NCBI RefSeq assembly: GCF_014138625.1
Contig: NZ_JACJHY010000025.1
Span: forward strand, 1-64,000
Length of the DNA stretch: 64,000 nt
Direction: 5' to 3'
Origin: Aminobacter ciceronei
GTDB taxonomy: Bacteria; Pseudomonadota; Alphaproteobacteria; Rhizobiales; Rhizobiaceae
The notes under the pieces: model-generated
Told to the model about the DNA's origin: nothing
What the model saw: only the letters and a program-made list of their open reading frames with translations
Database searches by the model: none
Shown here: one piece after another, positions 36,566 to 44,669 of the stretch
Numbering within the stretch: position 1 is the stretch's first letter
How the letters are laid out: the number at the start of each line of letters is the position of its first letter
Made by a program: the position numbers and the translations under genes

Positions 36566-38719
36566 ATGGCGCGCGCCGCAGGCTTCGCCCCGCCGGTGCA
36601 GGCCGTTGCGAACGAAACGGAAACGATGCTTCATGCCGGCATGAACATCGCCATCCGTGATTCGGCAGCAGTTTCCGGTTATCTCGCCCGCCTGAACCCG
36701 GGCCAGCGTGCGGCCGTCTTGCATGGCGACGGCGCGGTGTCGGGCCCCTTGCTGATCATTGCCGGCGCCGGCTCGGGCAAGACCAACACGCTCGCCCACC
36801 GGGTTGCCCATCTCATCGTCCGTGGCGCCGACCCCCGGCGCATCCTGCTGATGACATTTTCGCGCCGTGCCGCGGCCGAGATGAGCAGGCGCGTCGAGCG
36901 CATCGCCGCCGACGTGCTGCAGGAGCGCGCGGCGAGCCTGATGGAAGGGCTGAGCTGGGCCGGCACCTTCCATTCCGTCGGCGCGAGATTGCTGCGCGAC
37001 TATGCGCTCGACATCGGGCTCGAGCCGGCCTTCACCATCCATGACCGGGAGGATTCGGCCGACCTGATGAACCTGGTTCGCCACCAGCTCGGCTTTTCCG
37101 AGACGGAGAAGCGCTTTCCCACCAAGGCGACCTGCCTTGCCATCTATTCCCGTGTCGTCAATTCCCAGGACAGGCTCGAGGCGGTGCTCGGCCACGCCTT
37201 TCCCTGGTGCGTCGGCTGGAGCGACGAGCTGAAGGCGCTGTTCGGCGCCTATGTCGAGGCCAAGCAGGCGCAGAACATCCTCGATTATGACGACCTCCTG
37301 CTCTACTGGGCGCAGATGGCCGCCGAGCCTGACATCGCCGCCCATCTTTCCCAGCGTTTCGACCATATCCTCGTCGACGAATACCAGGACACCAACCGGC
37401 TGCAGGCGGCGATCCTGACGGCGATCAAGCCCGACGGCCGCGGCCTGACGGTGGTCGGCGACGACGCCCAGTCGATCTATTCGTTCCGCGCCGCCGAAGT
37501 GCGCAACATCCTCGATTTCCCCGGCCTGTTTGCCGAACCTGCCCAGGTGGTGACGCTCGACCAGAACTATCGCTCGACCGACGCCATATTGAACGCCGCC
37601 AATGCCGTCATCGGCGAGGCCGAGGAGCGTTTCACCAAGAACCTGTGGACCGAACGCCGGTCGCTGGAAAAGCCCCGCATCGTGACGGTTGCAGACGAGG
37701 CCGAACAGGCCGGCTATGTCTGCGACGAGGTCTTGAAGGAGCGCGAGGCCGGCACGCTTTTGAAGGAGCAGGCGGTGCTGTTTCGGGCAGCGCACCATTC
37801 GGGGCCGCTCGAGGTCGAGCTCACCAGGCGCAACATCCCCTTCGTCAAGTTCGGCGGGCTGAAGTTTCTCGATGCCGCCCATGTCAAGGACGTGCTGGCC
37901 ATCCTGCGTTTTGCCCAGAACCCGCGCGACCGCATCGCCGGCTTCCGGGTGATGCAGCTGATGCCGGGCGTCGGCCCGTCGGCGGCGTCGAACGCCATCG
38001 ACAGCATGGAGCAGTCGCTCGACCTCGAAATGGGGCTGGCGCGCTTCTCCCCGCCGGCCCGGGCGGCAAGCGACTGGCCCGGTTTTGTCGCGCTGTTTTC
38101 GGACCTCCGGCGCGGCCCCGGCTGGCCGGCCGAGATGGAGCGGGCGCGGCTGTGGTACGAGCCGCATCTCGAGCGCAAGCACGAGGATGCGACGACACGG
38201 CGGGCCGACCTGCTGCAACTCGAACAGATCGCCTCCGGTTATCCCAGCCGCGAGCGTTTCCTCACCGAGCTGACACTCGACCCGCCCTCGGCAACCAGCG
38301 ACGAGGCCGGACCGCCGCATCTCGACGAGGATTATCTCATCCTGTCGACGATCCATTCGGCCAAGGGCCAGGAGTGGACCAAGGTGTTCGTCTTGAACGC
38401 GGTCGACGGCTGCATGCCGATCGACCTCAGCGCCGGCGAGCGCAAGGAGCTCGAGGAAGAACGCCGGCTGCTTTATGTCGCCATGACCCGGGCCAAGGAT
38501 TCGCTGCACCTGATCACGCCGCAGCGTTTCTTCACCTCCGGCCAGGCGGCGCGCGGCGACAGGCATGTCTATGCTTCCCGCAGCCGCTTCATTGCGCAGC
38601 ATCTGCTTACCCATTTCGAGGCGACCTCCTGGACCAGCCAGTCGTTCCAGAAGGACAAGGCGACGCGGCCGCGCACCTCGGTCGACATCAAGGGCAAGAT
38701 GCGCTCGATGTGGACGTAG
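36566..38719 (+). CDS. UvrD/PcrA-type superfamily 1 DNA helicase
   Basis: The 717-residue protein has the SF1A motifs in order: Q-motif LNPGQRAAVLHGDG, Walker A AGAGSGKTNTLAHR, motif Ia MTFSRRAAAEM, motif II VDEYQDTNRLQ, motif III GDDAQSIYSFRAA, motif IV NYRSTDAILNAA, motif V STIHSAKGQEW and motif VI RLLYVAMTRAKD. It is a 3'-5' helicase for repair or replication. Slightly shorter than chromosomal UvrD and lacking the long C-terminal tail, so it is probably an accessory paralogue. The shared intergenic LexA box suggests SOS induction. An inner ATG (MLHAGMNIAIRD) is an alternative start. Confidence 0.9.
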   Translation: MARAAGFAPPVQAVANETETMLHAGMNIAIRDSAAVSGYLARLNPGQRAAVLHGDGAVSGPLLIIAGAGSGKTNTLAHRVAHLIVRGADPRRILLMTFSRRAAAEMSRRVERIAADVLQERAASLMEGLSWAGTFHSVGARLLRDYALDIGLEPAFTIHDREDSADLMNLVRHQLGFSETEKRFPTKATCLAIYSRVVNSQDRLEAVLGHAFPWCVGWSDELKALFGAYVEAKQAQNILDYDDLLLYWAQMAAEPDIAAHLSQRFDHILVDEYQDTNRLQAAILTAIKPDGRGLTVVGDDAQSIYSFRAAEVRNILDFPGLFAEPAQVVTLDQNYRSTDAILNAANAVIGEAEERFTKNLWTERRSLEKPRIVTVADEAEQAGYVCDEVLKEREAGTLLKEQAVLFRAAHHSGPLEVELTRRNIPFVKFGGLKFLDAAHVKDVLAILRFAQNPRDRIAGFRVMQLMPGVGPSAASNAIDSMEQSLDLEMGLARFSPPARAASDWPGFVALFSDLRRGPGWPAEMERARLWYEPHLERKHEDATTRRADLLQLEQIASGYPSRERFLTELTLDPPSATSDEAGPPHLDEDYLILSTIHSAKGQEWTKVFVLNAVDGCMPIDLSAGERKELEEERRLLYVAMTRAKDSLHLITPQRFFTSGQAARGDRHVYASRSRFIAQHLLTHFEATSWTSQSFQKDKATRPRTSVDIKGKMRSMWT

Positions 38720-38968
38720 CGGGACCGGCGGGTCGGCAACGTTGCTATCGAACGACGACATGTCTTTCAGATCGGATAGAGGTGTCGTGACTTCCGCAAG
38801 ATCGACCTCCGCACAGGCGACAGGACAAGCGCCTGCACCCTCGCCTTCAAAGCGAGCCAGATCGATGTGTCGATTGATGGCATTGTTTCAACCGGGTTGG
38901 GTGAGGAGCTATCAGTCTTTTGACTGGTCGTGGCGCGGGTTGTTACCTTCCTAGGTTCCAACCGGACA

Positions 38969-39370
38969 TCAGTTCCGATTCACTTTGGTCTCCCAACCGT
39001 CGTATTCTCCACCAAGTTTCACGGCACTTAAATCGAGAAGCCCAGTCTCACTATCGATGTCCTTTGGAGCCTGCAACTTTGAAAACACGATGCTCCACGG
39101 CCTTGGCTGAAAAGCATCGTTTGCCTCCCGGTCAAGTTGATAGCCACGCGCCGACACGAATTCACGATACTGCGATGCAGCTTCCGCTGTGGCAAAATAC
39201 GCATAATGCTGGATCAGTCTGACCGATCGGCCATCATCGCCGTGCTCGAGCAAAACCTTTCGGACCTCTTCATTTTTCGCGAGATCTCCAGCCAAAGCGA
39301 ATGACCCTACTGAGAATATGATTGCGAAGAGACAAAGGTTGCAAAAAACTGAAAGGCTTTTACGAAGCAA
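38969..39370 (-). CDS. Exported RraB-like protein
   Basis: The 133-residue protein has a signal-like N-terminus (LSVFCNLCLFAIIFSVGSFALA) and then an RraB/DUF695-type ferredoxin-like fold (GRSVRLIQHYAYFATAEAASQYREF, YQLDREANDAFQPRPWSIVFSKL cited in part). E. coli RraB is a cytoplasmic inhibitor of RNase E, so export of this one argues against that role. Codon use is lower in GC than the chromosome. It sits among phage remnants and may be cargo. Confidence 0.7.
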   Translation of the reverse strand: MLRKSLSVFCNLCLFAIIFSVGSFALAGDLAKNEEVRKVLLEHGDDGRSVRLIQHYAYFATAEAASQYREFVSARGYQLDREANDAFQPRPWSIVFSKLQAPKDIDSETGLLDLSAVKLGGEYDGWETKVNRN

Positions 39371-39521
39371 TTCACCCTCTCACACCGAATTCCACCGGGT
39401 TACATTGCCGGATATTGCGCAAGCTTTGCAACGCCTGCAAGATCGATCTTAAGCTTGGCTTTAATCGTCGAGCTGATGACGAGGGCGAGAGAGTCCACCT
39501 GGCGAATGATCCCCGGCGCAG

Positions 39522-39938
39522 TCATAGCCCGAGCCGGCGCCTAACCTCCGTGGCCTTCTCTGCCACGATCATTTCCCACCGCTGGGCAACCATTGTCACC
39601 CATGGCCGTGGTGTCCTGCCCTGCGCTCCGAAGTGGACGAATGCGGCGTAGTTCGCGGTGTAGCCGAGATAGATCGTGTCACCGAGATCAGCGCTGTTGA
39701 TGACCAGCAGGATATCCCCGATATCGGCAGGCACTGACATTCCTGGATTGGCACGGGTCAGGGTCGGCATCGCTGTTGTCGAGGCCATCAGCGAGGACCG
39801 GAGAAACCCCGTCTCGCCGACAGGTACGAGTTGGTTCAGTTGTGACACCAACTCTTGGGCGGCTTCCTTGAACACCGCCTCAAGCGCTCCTTCGACCTTT
39901 TGGGCCCACTGACCGACTGTTGCTGAAAAGCTGGCCAC
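39522..39938 (-). CDS. Phage HK97 gp10-like tail/head-tail protein
   Basis: The 138-residue protein from a GTG at 39938 (ASFSATVGQWAQKVEGALEA start) has the gp10 features: N-terminal helix, LVPVGETGFLRSSLMAS, and the YLGYTANYAAFVHFGAQGR segment before PRPWVTMVAQRW. Such proteins complete the head-tail joint. An upstream extension of 35 residues to 40043 lacks the look of this family. No complete structural operon surrounds it, so it is a prophage remnant. Confidence 0.75.
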   Translation of the reverse strand: MASFSATVGQWAQKVEGALEAVFKEAAQELVSQLNQLVPVGETGFLRSSLMASTTAMPTLTRANPGMSVPADIGDILLVINSADLGDTIYLGYTANYAAFVHFGAQGRTPRPWVTMVAQRWEMIVAEKATEVRRRLGL

Positions 39939-40025
39939 GCGTGTGTCTCTGTTGAATTTCTCGATTGACCAGAACCAAAATCTCAGAGCAGTTCGCAATA
40001 TCGAGTTGTTGATGAGACCTTCGGC

Positions 40026-40517
40026 ATGTGGGGTATGAAACAATACGATGTCATCGACACCATCACGATCATCCCCGCCCTCAAGCCGATCATGACGTTC
40101 AGCTCAGTACAGAAAGATGGAGAATTCCTCTATCTCTTCAGCCACGACCGTGAGAACACCGAGGACCTTATCAACCCTAGCGAAGCTACGAACCTTTGTG
40201 CGTTTCTCACTGAGGCTTCGAGAAAAGTCGAAGCAGAAAAGCCCCCGTTCCGTGAGATCGGTCTTCTGGGGAAGATTGGTCGAGATTTTGGGCGAACCTT
40301 CAGCCCATATTACGGCTATCACGTCCGCGCTTCCTTCATGCTTCGAAACTTGTCGGGCTCCAAGGTTGCAGACTTCTGCGTCGCTCACGAGGACGGAGGC
40401 GCTCGGTTGCAAATCATCATGTTCTATCTGCGCACAGAGACAGTGCTCATGTACGACCTAGCCAAGGATCAGATAGCGAGCTGGTGTGGTTTCGTAGAGA
40501 AGCCCATCATATTGTGA
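40026..40517 (+). CDS. Hypothetical protein inserted between phage genes
   Basis: The 163-residue protein (MWGMKQYDVIDTITIIPALK) is soluble, mixed alpha/beta, with FREIGLLGKIGRDFGRTFSPYYGYH in the middle, cited by its FGRTFSPYYGYH part. It lies on the opposite strand to the phage structural remnants and slightly overlaps the head gene stop, which is typical of a moron cargo gene. No family recognised. Confidence 0.5.
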   Translation: MWGMKQYDVIDTITIIPALKPIMTFSSVQKDGEFLYLFSHDRENTEDLINPSEATNLCAFLTEASRKVEAEKPPFREIGLLGKIGRDFGRTFSPYYGYHVRASFMLRNLSGSKVADFCVAHEDGGARLQIIMFYLRTETVLMYDLAKDQIASWCGFVEKPIIL

Positions 40518-41547
40518 GCTTAGCAACATAGTCGATTTTGTACTCGGCGAAGCATTTGCAGCCGATGGTGTGGCGCGTTGGCGTGCCCGGAGCATGCGGA
40601 TAGCGAATCGTCGTTCCATCTGGCGCGATAAACGGCTGATCGAACGGGACAACCTGGCCATGCATGACAACGTGCTGCGCCCTGGGATGCACTTGCGGCG
40701 TGTGGCGCCAAGTCTTGGTGATGTGCTGGGCCTGCACCCTGCCCGCCTCGATCTGCTGGCGAAAAGCGATGTCCCTGGATGAGCCGAGAGCCGAGAAGGT
40801 CTCATGCAGGGCAATGGTGTCGGCCCTGAGCTTCAGCAGCCCGTCCGAGTACCTTCCGACGATCCGGGCCACGGCATCAGCCGGCAGCGGTTTCCCTTCT
40901 GCGAGCGCCTTGAGAACAGTCCGGTCGAAGCGCTTATCCCTGCGAGCACGCTCCAGATAGTTCCGCATGGCCACAGGATCGCCAGAGAGCAGTTCCTCAC
41001 GCGCAGTGTCGACATAGGCGGCCTGCTGAGCCGTCAGCCCAAGGATGCCACCCTCGCGCTTGCCTGTGACACGGTTGACCCGACCCACGATGTCTATCGC
41101 ACTCCTGGTCGGATTGTCGCCTCGAGCAAGCCCCTCGGCCAAGGCTGCCCGGATAGCCGCCTCCTGATCCGCGACGATGTTGCTGACCAGTGTCGCACTA
41201 TGCTCGCGCAGCCATTCCTCCGCAGCCAGGTTCCGCGCATCCCACCGGATGACGATCTGGTGGCCGTTCGGGTCACGCAGGGTCGGCATCTGTTCGATAG
41301 TGGCCACGCCGCCGCCGTTGAAGGCGTGCCGGATCGCCTCATCCAGCGGCCGGAATGCCGCCTCTTCGAGATGCATGGCGGCGATAGCGCCATTGATGTC
41401 GCCGCGCTCCAGACGCTCCACAACGCGCCGCAGGACGATGTTCGAGCGGATGTCGTCGATCGCCTCCATGAAGGCCGCGCGAAGCACAGGCGTGAGATCC
41501 GCCACAAGCTGTTCGAGGCGCTCGCGAGGTGATAGTCGTTTAAGCAT
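40507..41547 (-). CDS. Phage head morphogenesis protein (SPP1 gp7-like)
   Basis: The 346-residue protein carries the C-terminal Phage_Mu_F/SPP1-gp7 domain: ADTIALHETFSALGSSRDIAF, KTWRHTPQVHPRAQHVVMHGQ, and the cysteine/histidine-rich end PTRHTIGCKCFAEYKIDY. The N-terminal ~180 residues are helical. In intact phages it follows the portal gene; no portal or terminase is in the window. It looks complete but isolated. Confidence 0.85.
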   Translation of the reverse strand: MLKRLSPRERLEQLVADLTPVLRAAFMEAIDDIRSNIVLRRVVERLERGDINGAIAAMHLEEAAFRPLDEAIRHAFNGGGVATIEQMPTLRDPNGHQIVIRWDARNLAAEEWLREHSATLVSNIVADQEAAIRAALAEGLARGDNPTRSAIDIVGRVNRVTGKREGGILGLTAQQAAYVDTAREELLSGDPVAMRNYLERARRDKRFDRTVLKALAEGKPLPADAVARIVGRYSDGLLKLRADTIALHETFSALGSSRDIAFRQQIEAGRVQAQHITKTWRHTPQVHPRAQHVVMHGQVVPFDQPFIAPDGTTIRYPHAPGTPTRHTIGCKCFAEYKIDYVAKLTI

Positions 41548-41582
41548 GGGGATAGTGCCGCATCGTAGGGGGAGACGAAGGC

Positions 41583-41930
41583 ATGCTTCGGTGTTTCACA
41601 GCCACCTTGGTAATACTCTTCCTTCAAGGCTCGAATGCCTATGCAAAAACAGGCGCAGAGCTACTCCAAGACAATGAAATGTACGGGCTTGGCTTTGTAT
41701 GGGGAGCCGCGAATTACATGGTTGAGGACTATGCCCTCAACGATGACGTTGGAAATCGCCTGACAATGCACCGAGCCAAGTGCCTTTACGATGCTGGCAT
41801 GACTGCCAGAGTCTTGTACGACAGCGTGATGCGAGAGATCAGGTCAGATCCCGGCTACCTCTCCAAACCCGCTACCCATGCGCTTCAGGTGGTCACATAC
41901 AAAATATGTGGGGCACCGCCAGCAAACTAA
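41583..41930 (+). CDS. Small exported protein, possibly Rap1a/Tai-like
   Basis: The 115-residue protein has a signal peptide (CFTATLVILFLQGSNAYA) and mature part KTGAELLQDNEMYGLGFVWGA with later single cysteines (HRAKCLYDAG, TYKICGAPP). The ELL-x-GFVWGA pattern resembles the Rap1a/Tai immunity fold, but the match is weak. Divergent from the head gene, convergent with the phage fragment below. Confidence 0.5.
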   Translation: MLRCFTATLVILFLQGSNAYAKTGAELLQDNEMYGLGFVWGAANYMVEDYALNDDVGNRLTMHRAKCLYDAGMTARVLYDSVMREIRSDPGYLSKPATHALQVVTYKICGAPPAN

Positions 41931-42127
41931 CCCGCACACCAAGCCTTGTACGCCACGACAGTGCCGGTCGGCTGTATCGGCGTCAGGTCCGTGATGAGGC
42001 GTCCAGCCCTATCAATGACGAGCTTGTCGGTGATCTCCGGCTGGACTGTCGGCACCGCGAACGTCACCATGTCGCCGGTCTCGACGATCAGGACGCCGTT
42101 TTCGCAACGCTGGTGCGGCCTGAGGCG
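41927..42127 (-). pseudogene. C-terminal fragment of a phage structural protein
   Basis: The minus strand reads NGVLIVETGDMVTFAVPTVQ, then EITDKLVIDRAGRLITDLTP and TGTVVAYKAWCAG before the TAG at 41927-41929. This resembles the end of head-tail connector proteins. It begins abruptly at the stop of the kinase-like gene with no start codon, so it is a truncated remnant and marks the right edge of the prophage debris. Confidence 0.65.
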
Positions 42128-42634
42128 TCAGTCGTCGAGTATGGCGTCGACCACCTGTTCGACAGCCATGGCGGATGAATCGATCCACCGGCCGAGGTGC
42201 TGCGTCTCGCGGGCAAGTGCCTCGGCGAGGATTGCGGGCGGAAAATGGTCGGAATAGCCGGTTTTCGCCCGGTCCCTGTCGCGCTGCGCCAGCACCTCGG
42301 CCGAAGGCGCCAGCACCACGACGCGCGGATCAAGGTCGGCCAGGCGCTCGACGGCGGCGACAAGATCCTGCCCGATGAGAATGTCCTGATAGACCACGGT
42401 GAAGCCGGCGTCGCGGTAACGACGCACGGCATCGGTGGCGATCACCTGGCGCAGCGTCAGTTGCGCGCGCGCTTCGGCGTCGAGCGTCGGCCCCATGACG
42501 GCCGCACCGTTGACGATCATGCGACGGAAGACATCGCCGCCGACGACGGCCGAGCGGGGGAAACGTTGCGCCAGCGCCTTGGCGACGGTGGTCTTGCCGG
42601 CGGCCATCGCGCCGGTGATGACAAAGAGGCTCAT
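42128..42634 (-). CDS. P-loop kinase-like ATPase
   Basis: The 168-residue protein begins with Walker A ITGAMAAGKTTVAKALAQ, followed by GGDVFRRMIVNG, TVVYQDILIG and a lid-type RDRDRAKTGYSDH arginine cluster, as in small kinases of the chloramphenicol phosphotransferase/adenylylsulfate kinase type. Substrate unknown. Its stop is immediately followed by the phage fragment, so the phage remnant abuts its 3' end exactly. Confidence 0.75.
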   Translation of the reverse strand: MSLFVITGAMAAGKTTVAKALAQRFPRSAVVGGDVFRRMIVNGAAVMGPTLDAEARAQLTLRQVIATDAVRRYRDAGFTVVYQDILIGQDLVAAVERLADLDPRVVVLAPSAEVLAQRDRDRAKTGYSDHFPPAILAEALARETQHLGRWIDSSAMAVEQVVDAILDD

Positions 42635-42670
42635 GCGGAAATCCTGCTTGTTGCTCGCCCCGTGCGCATG

Positions 42671-42706
42671 GCAGCTGGGCAGATCTTGGCGGCTGGGCAG
42701 ATCCGG
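42671..42706. repeat. 18-base tandem duplication between genes
   Basis: GCAGCTGGGCAGATCTTG (42671-42688) is followed directly by GCGGCTGGGCAGATCCGG (42689-42706). It lies between the start of the kinase-like gene and the stop of the frameshifted exported gene. Confidence 0.75.
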
Positions 42707-42724
42707 GCACCTCGACGGATCAAC

Positions 42725-43158
42725 TCACCGCGACAGAAACGCCTCCGCGGCGCCGCCGCGGCAGGCTTCGAACATGCCGATGAACACGGCACCGCGGGCC
42801 GACAGCCCGGCCCGGCCCCACAGCGCCTTGCCTGAGGCCTTGTCCGCCGGCATCGCGCGCAACGGCTCGCCAAGAGTGGCGTTCATGCAGCTGAGCACAT
42901 AGGCACGAACGGCTGAGATGCCGCAAATCGCGCCATCGGCGTTGAGGGCGCTCGATGGGATCTGCTCGATCCGCTGTTCGGCACCAGCCAGCAGGAAGGT
43001 CCGCTCGCTCTCCGCCTGGATGCAAGCAGCTGTTGCAGCTTGCCGCGTTCGGACGCCCGGCTGACGGGAGGGCAAGCGCCCGCGGCATGCGCCGCGCTGG
43101 AGGCGAGAACGGCCAGCGCAAATCCAAGGCTCGAGGCGAATCTGAAACGAGATAGCAT
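42725..43158 (-). pseudogene. Exported hypothetical protein with a frameshift
   Basis: The ATG at 43158 opens a signal peptide (FRFASSLGFALAVLASSAAHA) and a mature start GACPPVSRASERGKLQQLL. After codon ~43 the natural continuation (IQAESERTFLLAGAEQRIEQ ... MFEACRGGAAEAFLSR) is in another frame, which runs to 42725. A single-base indel near 43025 explains both. It may be a real mutation or a sequencing error. Cysteines CGISAVRAYVLSC suggest a disulphide, fitting a periplasmic protein. Confidence 0.6.
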
Positions 43159-43251
43159 GTGGCAAAGCTTAGCCGCACTCAACACTGTCGACAACTTGCA
43201 GCAATCGAGATTTCGTGCCGTATTATACGGGAGATCGCGGGTCGAAAGACA

Positions 43252-43512
43252 ATGAACCACGCTGCCGGCGCCGTTGGAATACTGATTTTCTTACTGCTGG
43301 TCGTGACCGGACATGTTCTTTGGGGGCAAGGCGGCGCTGCTGCCCTGGGCGCGCTCGGGGCGATACTCGGCTTTTTCGTTGCCGTTTTTCTCGATGAAAT
43401 CCTGCCCGGCAAATATGGCGACTATGTCGATGCGGCTTTGGGCGCTGCGCTGGTTTTGACCATGGGATGGATGATCGTGGATTTTGCCATCACGAACTGG
43501 AACGTTCGCTAG
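43252..43512 (+). CDS. Small inner-membrane protein
   Basis: The 86-residue protein has three hydrophobic segments (GAVGILIFLLLVVTGHVL, LGALGAILGFFVAVFL, LGAALVLTMGWMIVDFAI). It is probably a small integral membrane protein. No strong ribosome-binding site is visible before the ATG at 43252. Followed 40 bases later by another small gene. Confidence 0.6.
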   Translation: MNHAAGAVGILIFLLLVVTGHVLWGQGGAAALGALGAILGFFVAVFLDEILPGKYGDYVDAALGAALVLTMGWMIVDFAITNWNVR

Positions 43513-43552
43513 ACGCGTCGATGTCATCAACCGGAGAAGAGGGGGAATAACC

Positions 43553-43717
43553 ATGGCCAACGAAGGAAAGATCGTCGGTGCAGCCGAAGCGCACCAGAAG
43601 GCGATGGAACAGGTCAAGGAGATGGACAAGCAGTTCCGGCCGGAGCCTGTCGAAAAGACGCTGTTCGAGAAGACCCACGAAAAGCTCGAAAAGGCGCAAA
43701 AAGAGGGCAAGGTCTGA
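43553..43717 (+). CDS. Small charged protein
   Basis: The 54-residue protein (MANEGKIVGAAEAHQKAMEQ) is highly charged and helical with repeated EK/KE pairs (EKTLFEKTHEKLEKAQKEGK) and may form a coiled coil. A strong GAAGAGGGGG lies before the ATG at 43553. Probably co-transcribed with the preceding membrane gene. Unknown function. Confidence 0.6.
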   Translation: MANEGKIVGAAEAHQKAMEQVKEMDKQFRPEPVEKTLFEKTHEKLEKAQKEGKV

Positions 43718-43744
43718 GCTCAGGGCCGCACAGAGGCAACCGCC

Positions 43745-44284
43745 CTAGCCGCAGCAGGGCTGGCCATCGCCTTTGGCGGGGCCGCAGCAGCTGGCCTTCG
43801 CCTGCTCGACAAGCCAACGGTCGCGCGGCTTGCAGCTCGACGCCCGGGCGGAGAGCTGGATATGGACCTCGCCGCCCTGGACAAGCGGCATGGATGCCTT
43901 GTGCAGCTGTATCGCAGCGATGCCGTCGCTGACCTCGAAGGTCAGCCTGGCCCCGGGATCAAGAGCCACATGCGCGCCGACCTTGCCGATGATGGCCGCG
44001 AATTTTCCCGCGGTCATATGGGTCCGTCCGTCTTCGTCGACATCCCAGAGCTGGATGAAGAGCTCGGTCCAGGCCTCGGGGTTTGCGCCGCAATCAAGTG
44101 CTGCAAAGGCTCCCGCCTTGACCTCGGTGACATGATAGCCCGGCTTCACCGTGCGGCCGCCATAGCTGAACAGCAACGGCTTGTCCTTGTGCCCGGCGAG
44201 GACGGACAACAGCTCACCGATCGATATGTCGTCGCCCGGGAAATCGTTCGAGCCGGCAAATTCGCGGTTGTCAGGGGTCGGCAT
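43745..44284 (-). CDS. DUF6428 protein with cysteine tail
   Basis: The 179-residue protein has SIGELLSVLAGHKDKPLLFSYGG near its start (the DUF6428 motif FSYGGRTVKPGYHVTEVKAG, cited in part) and is divergently transcribed from arsR. The C-terminus ends ASCCGPAKGDGQPCCG, two CC pairs that could bind As(III) or another soft metal. Members of this family are often next to ars genes. A role in arsenic handling is inferred from position and cysteines. Confidence 0.75.
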   Translation of the reverse strand: MPTPDNREFAGSNDFPGDDISIGELLSVLAGHKDKPLLFSYGGRTVKPGYHVTEVKAGAFAALDCGANPEAWTELFIQLWDVDEDGRTHMTAGKFAAIIGKVGAHVALDPGARLTFEVSDGIAAIQLHKASMPLVQGGEVHIQLSARASSCKPRDRWLVEQAKASCCGPAKGDGQPCCG

Positions 44285-44306
44285 CTCGGTTATTCCTCAT
44301 TTTGAC

Positions 44307-44326
44307 ATTTCTAGGATTGTTGAAAT
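44307..44326. promoter_or_regulatory. Candidate ArsR operator 1
   Basis: ATTTC-N10-GAAAT, with N10 TAGGATTGTT, lies between DUF6428 and arsR and touches the arsR ATG at 44327. A TTGACA overlaps its left half (44302-44307). Matching boxes lie at 46907 and 47298. Confidence 0.7.
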
Positions 44327-44653
44327 ATGGATGAACGTCAAGCGCTGATCGCCTTCGGGGCGATGTCCCAGGAAACGCGGCTGAAGATCGTCCGGCTGCT
44401 GGTCAAGGCCGGGCCGGACGGCATGGCCGCTGGCATCATTGCGGAGGCCGCAGGGGTTACGGCATCGAATGTGTCGTTCCACCTCAAGGAGTTGGAGCGT
44501 GGCGGGCTGGTCACCGCCCGCCGGGACGCACGCTCCATCGTCTACTCGGCCGACTACCAGGCGCTGAGCGGCCTGATCCGGTTTCTGATGGAGGACTGCT
44601 GCGCCGGCAACCCGGCCATCTGCCAGCCGGCCCTTGCGCCCGCTTGCTGTTAA
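44327..44653 (+). CDS. arsR: ArsR arsenic-responsive repressor 1
   Basis: The 108-residue winged-helix protein has FGAMSQETRLKIVRLLVKAG, ASNVSFHLKELERGGLVTARR and the C-terminal cysteine cluster EDCCAGNPAICQPALAPACC (by its CC and CQ..CC positions), probably the As(III) site of the type found in C-terminal-sensing ArsRs. It would bind the box directly over its own start and release it when arsenite binds. First gene of the ars operon. Confidence 0.93.
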   Translation: MDERQALIAFGAMSQETRLKIVRLLVKAGPDGMAAGIIAEAAGVTASNVSFHLKELERGGLVTARRDARSIVYSADYQALSGLIRFLMEDCCAGNPAICQPALAPACC

Positions 44654-44669
44654 GGGACGGCCAGAAATC

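Noticed and set aside
36542-38761. 739-residue open frame on the minus strand
   Set aside because: Antisense to the UvrD-type helicase, whose seven motifs are intact; no family features in the antisense product.
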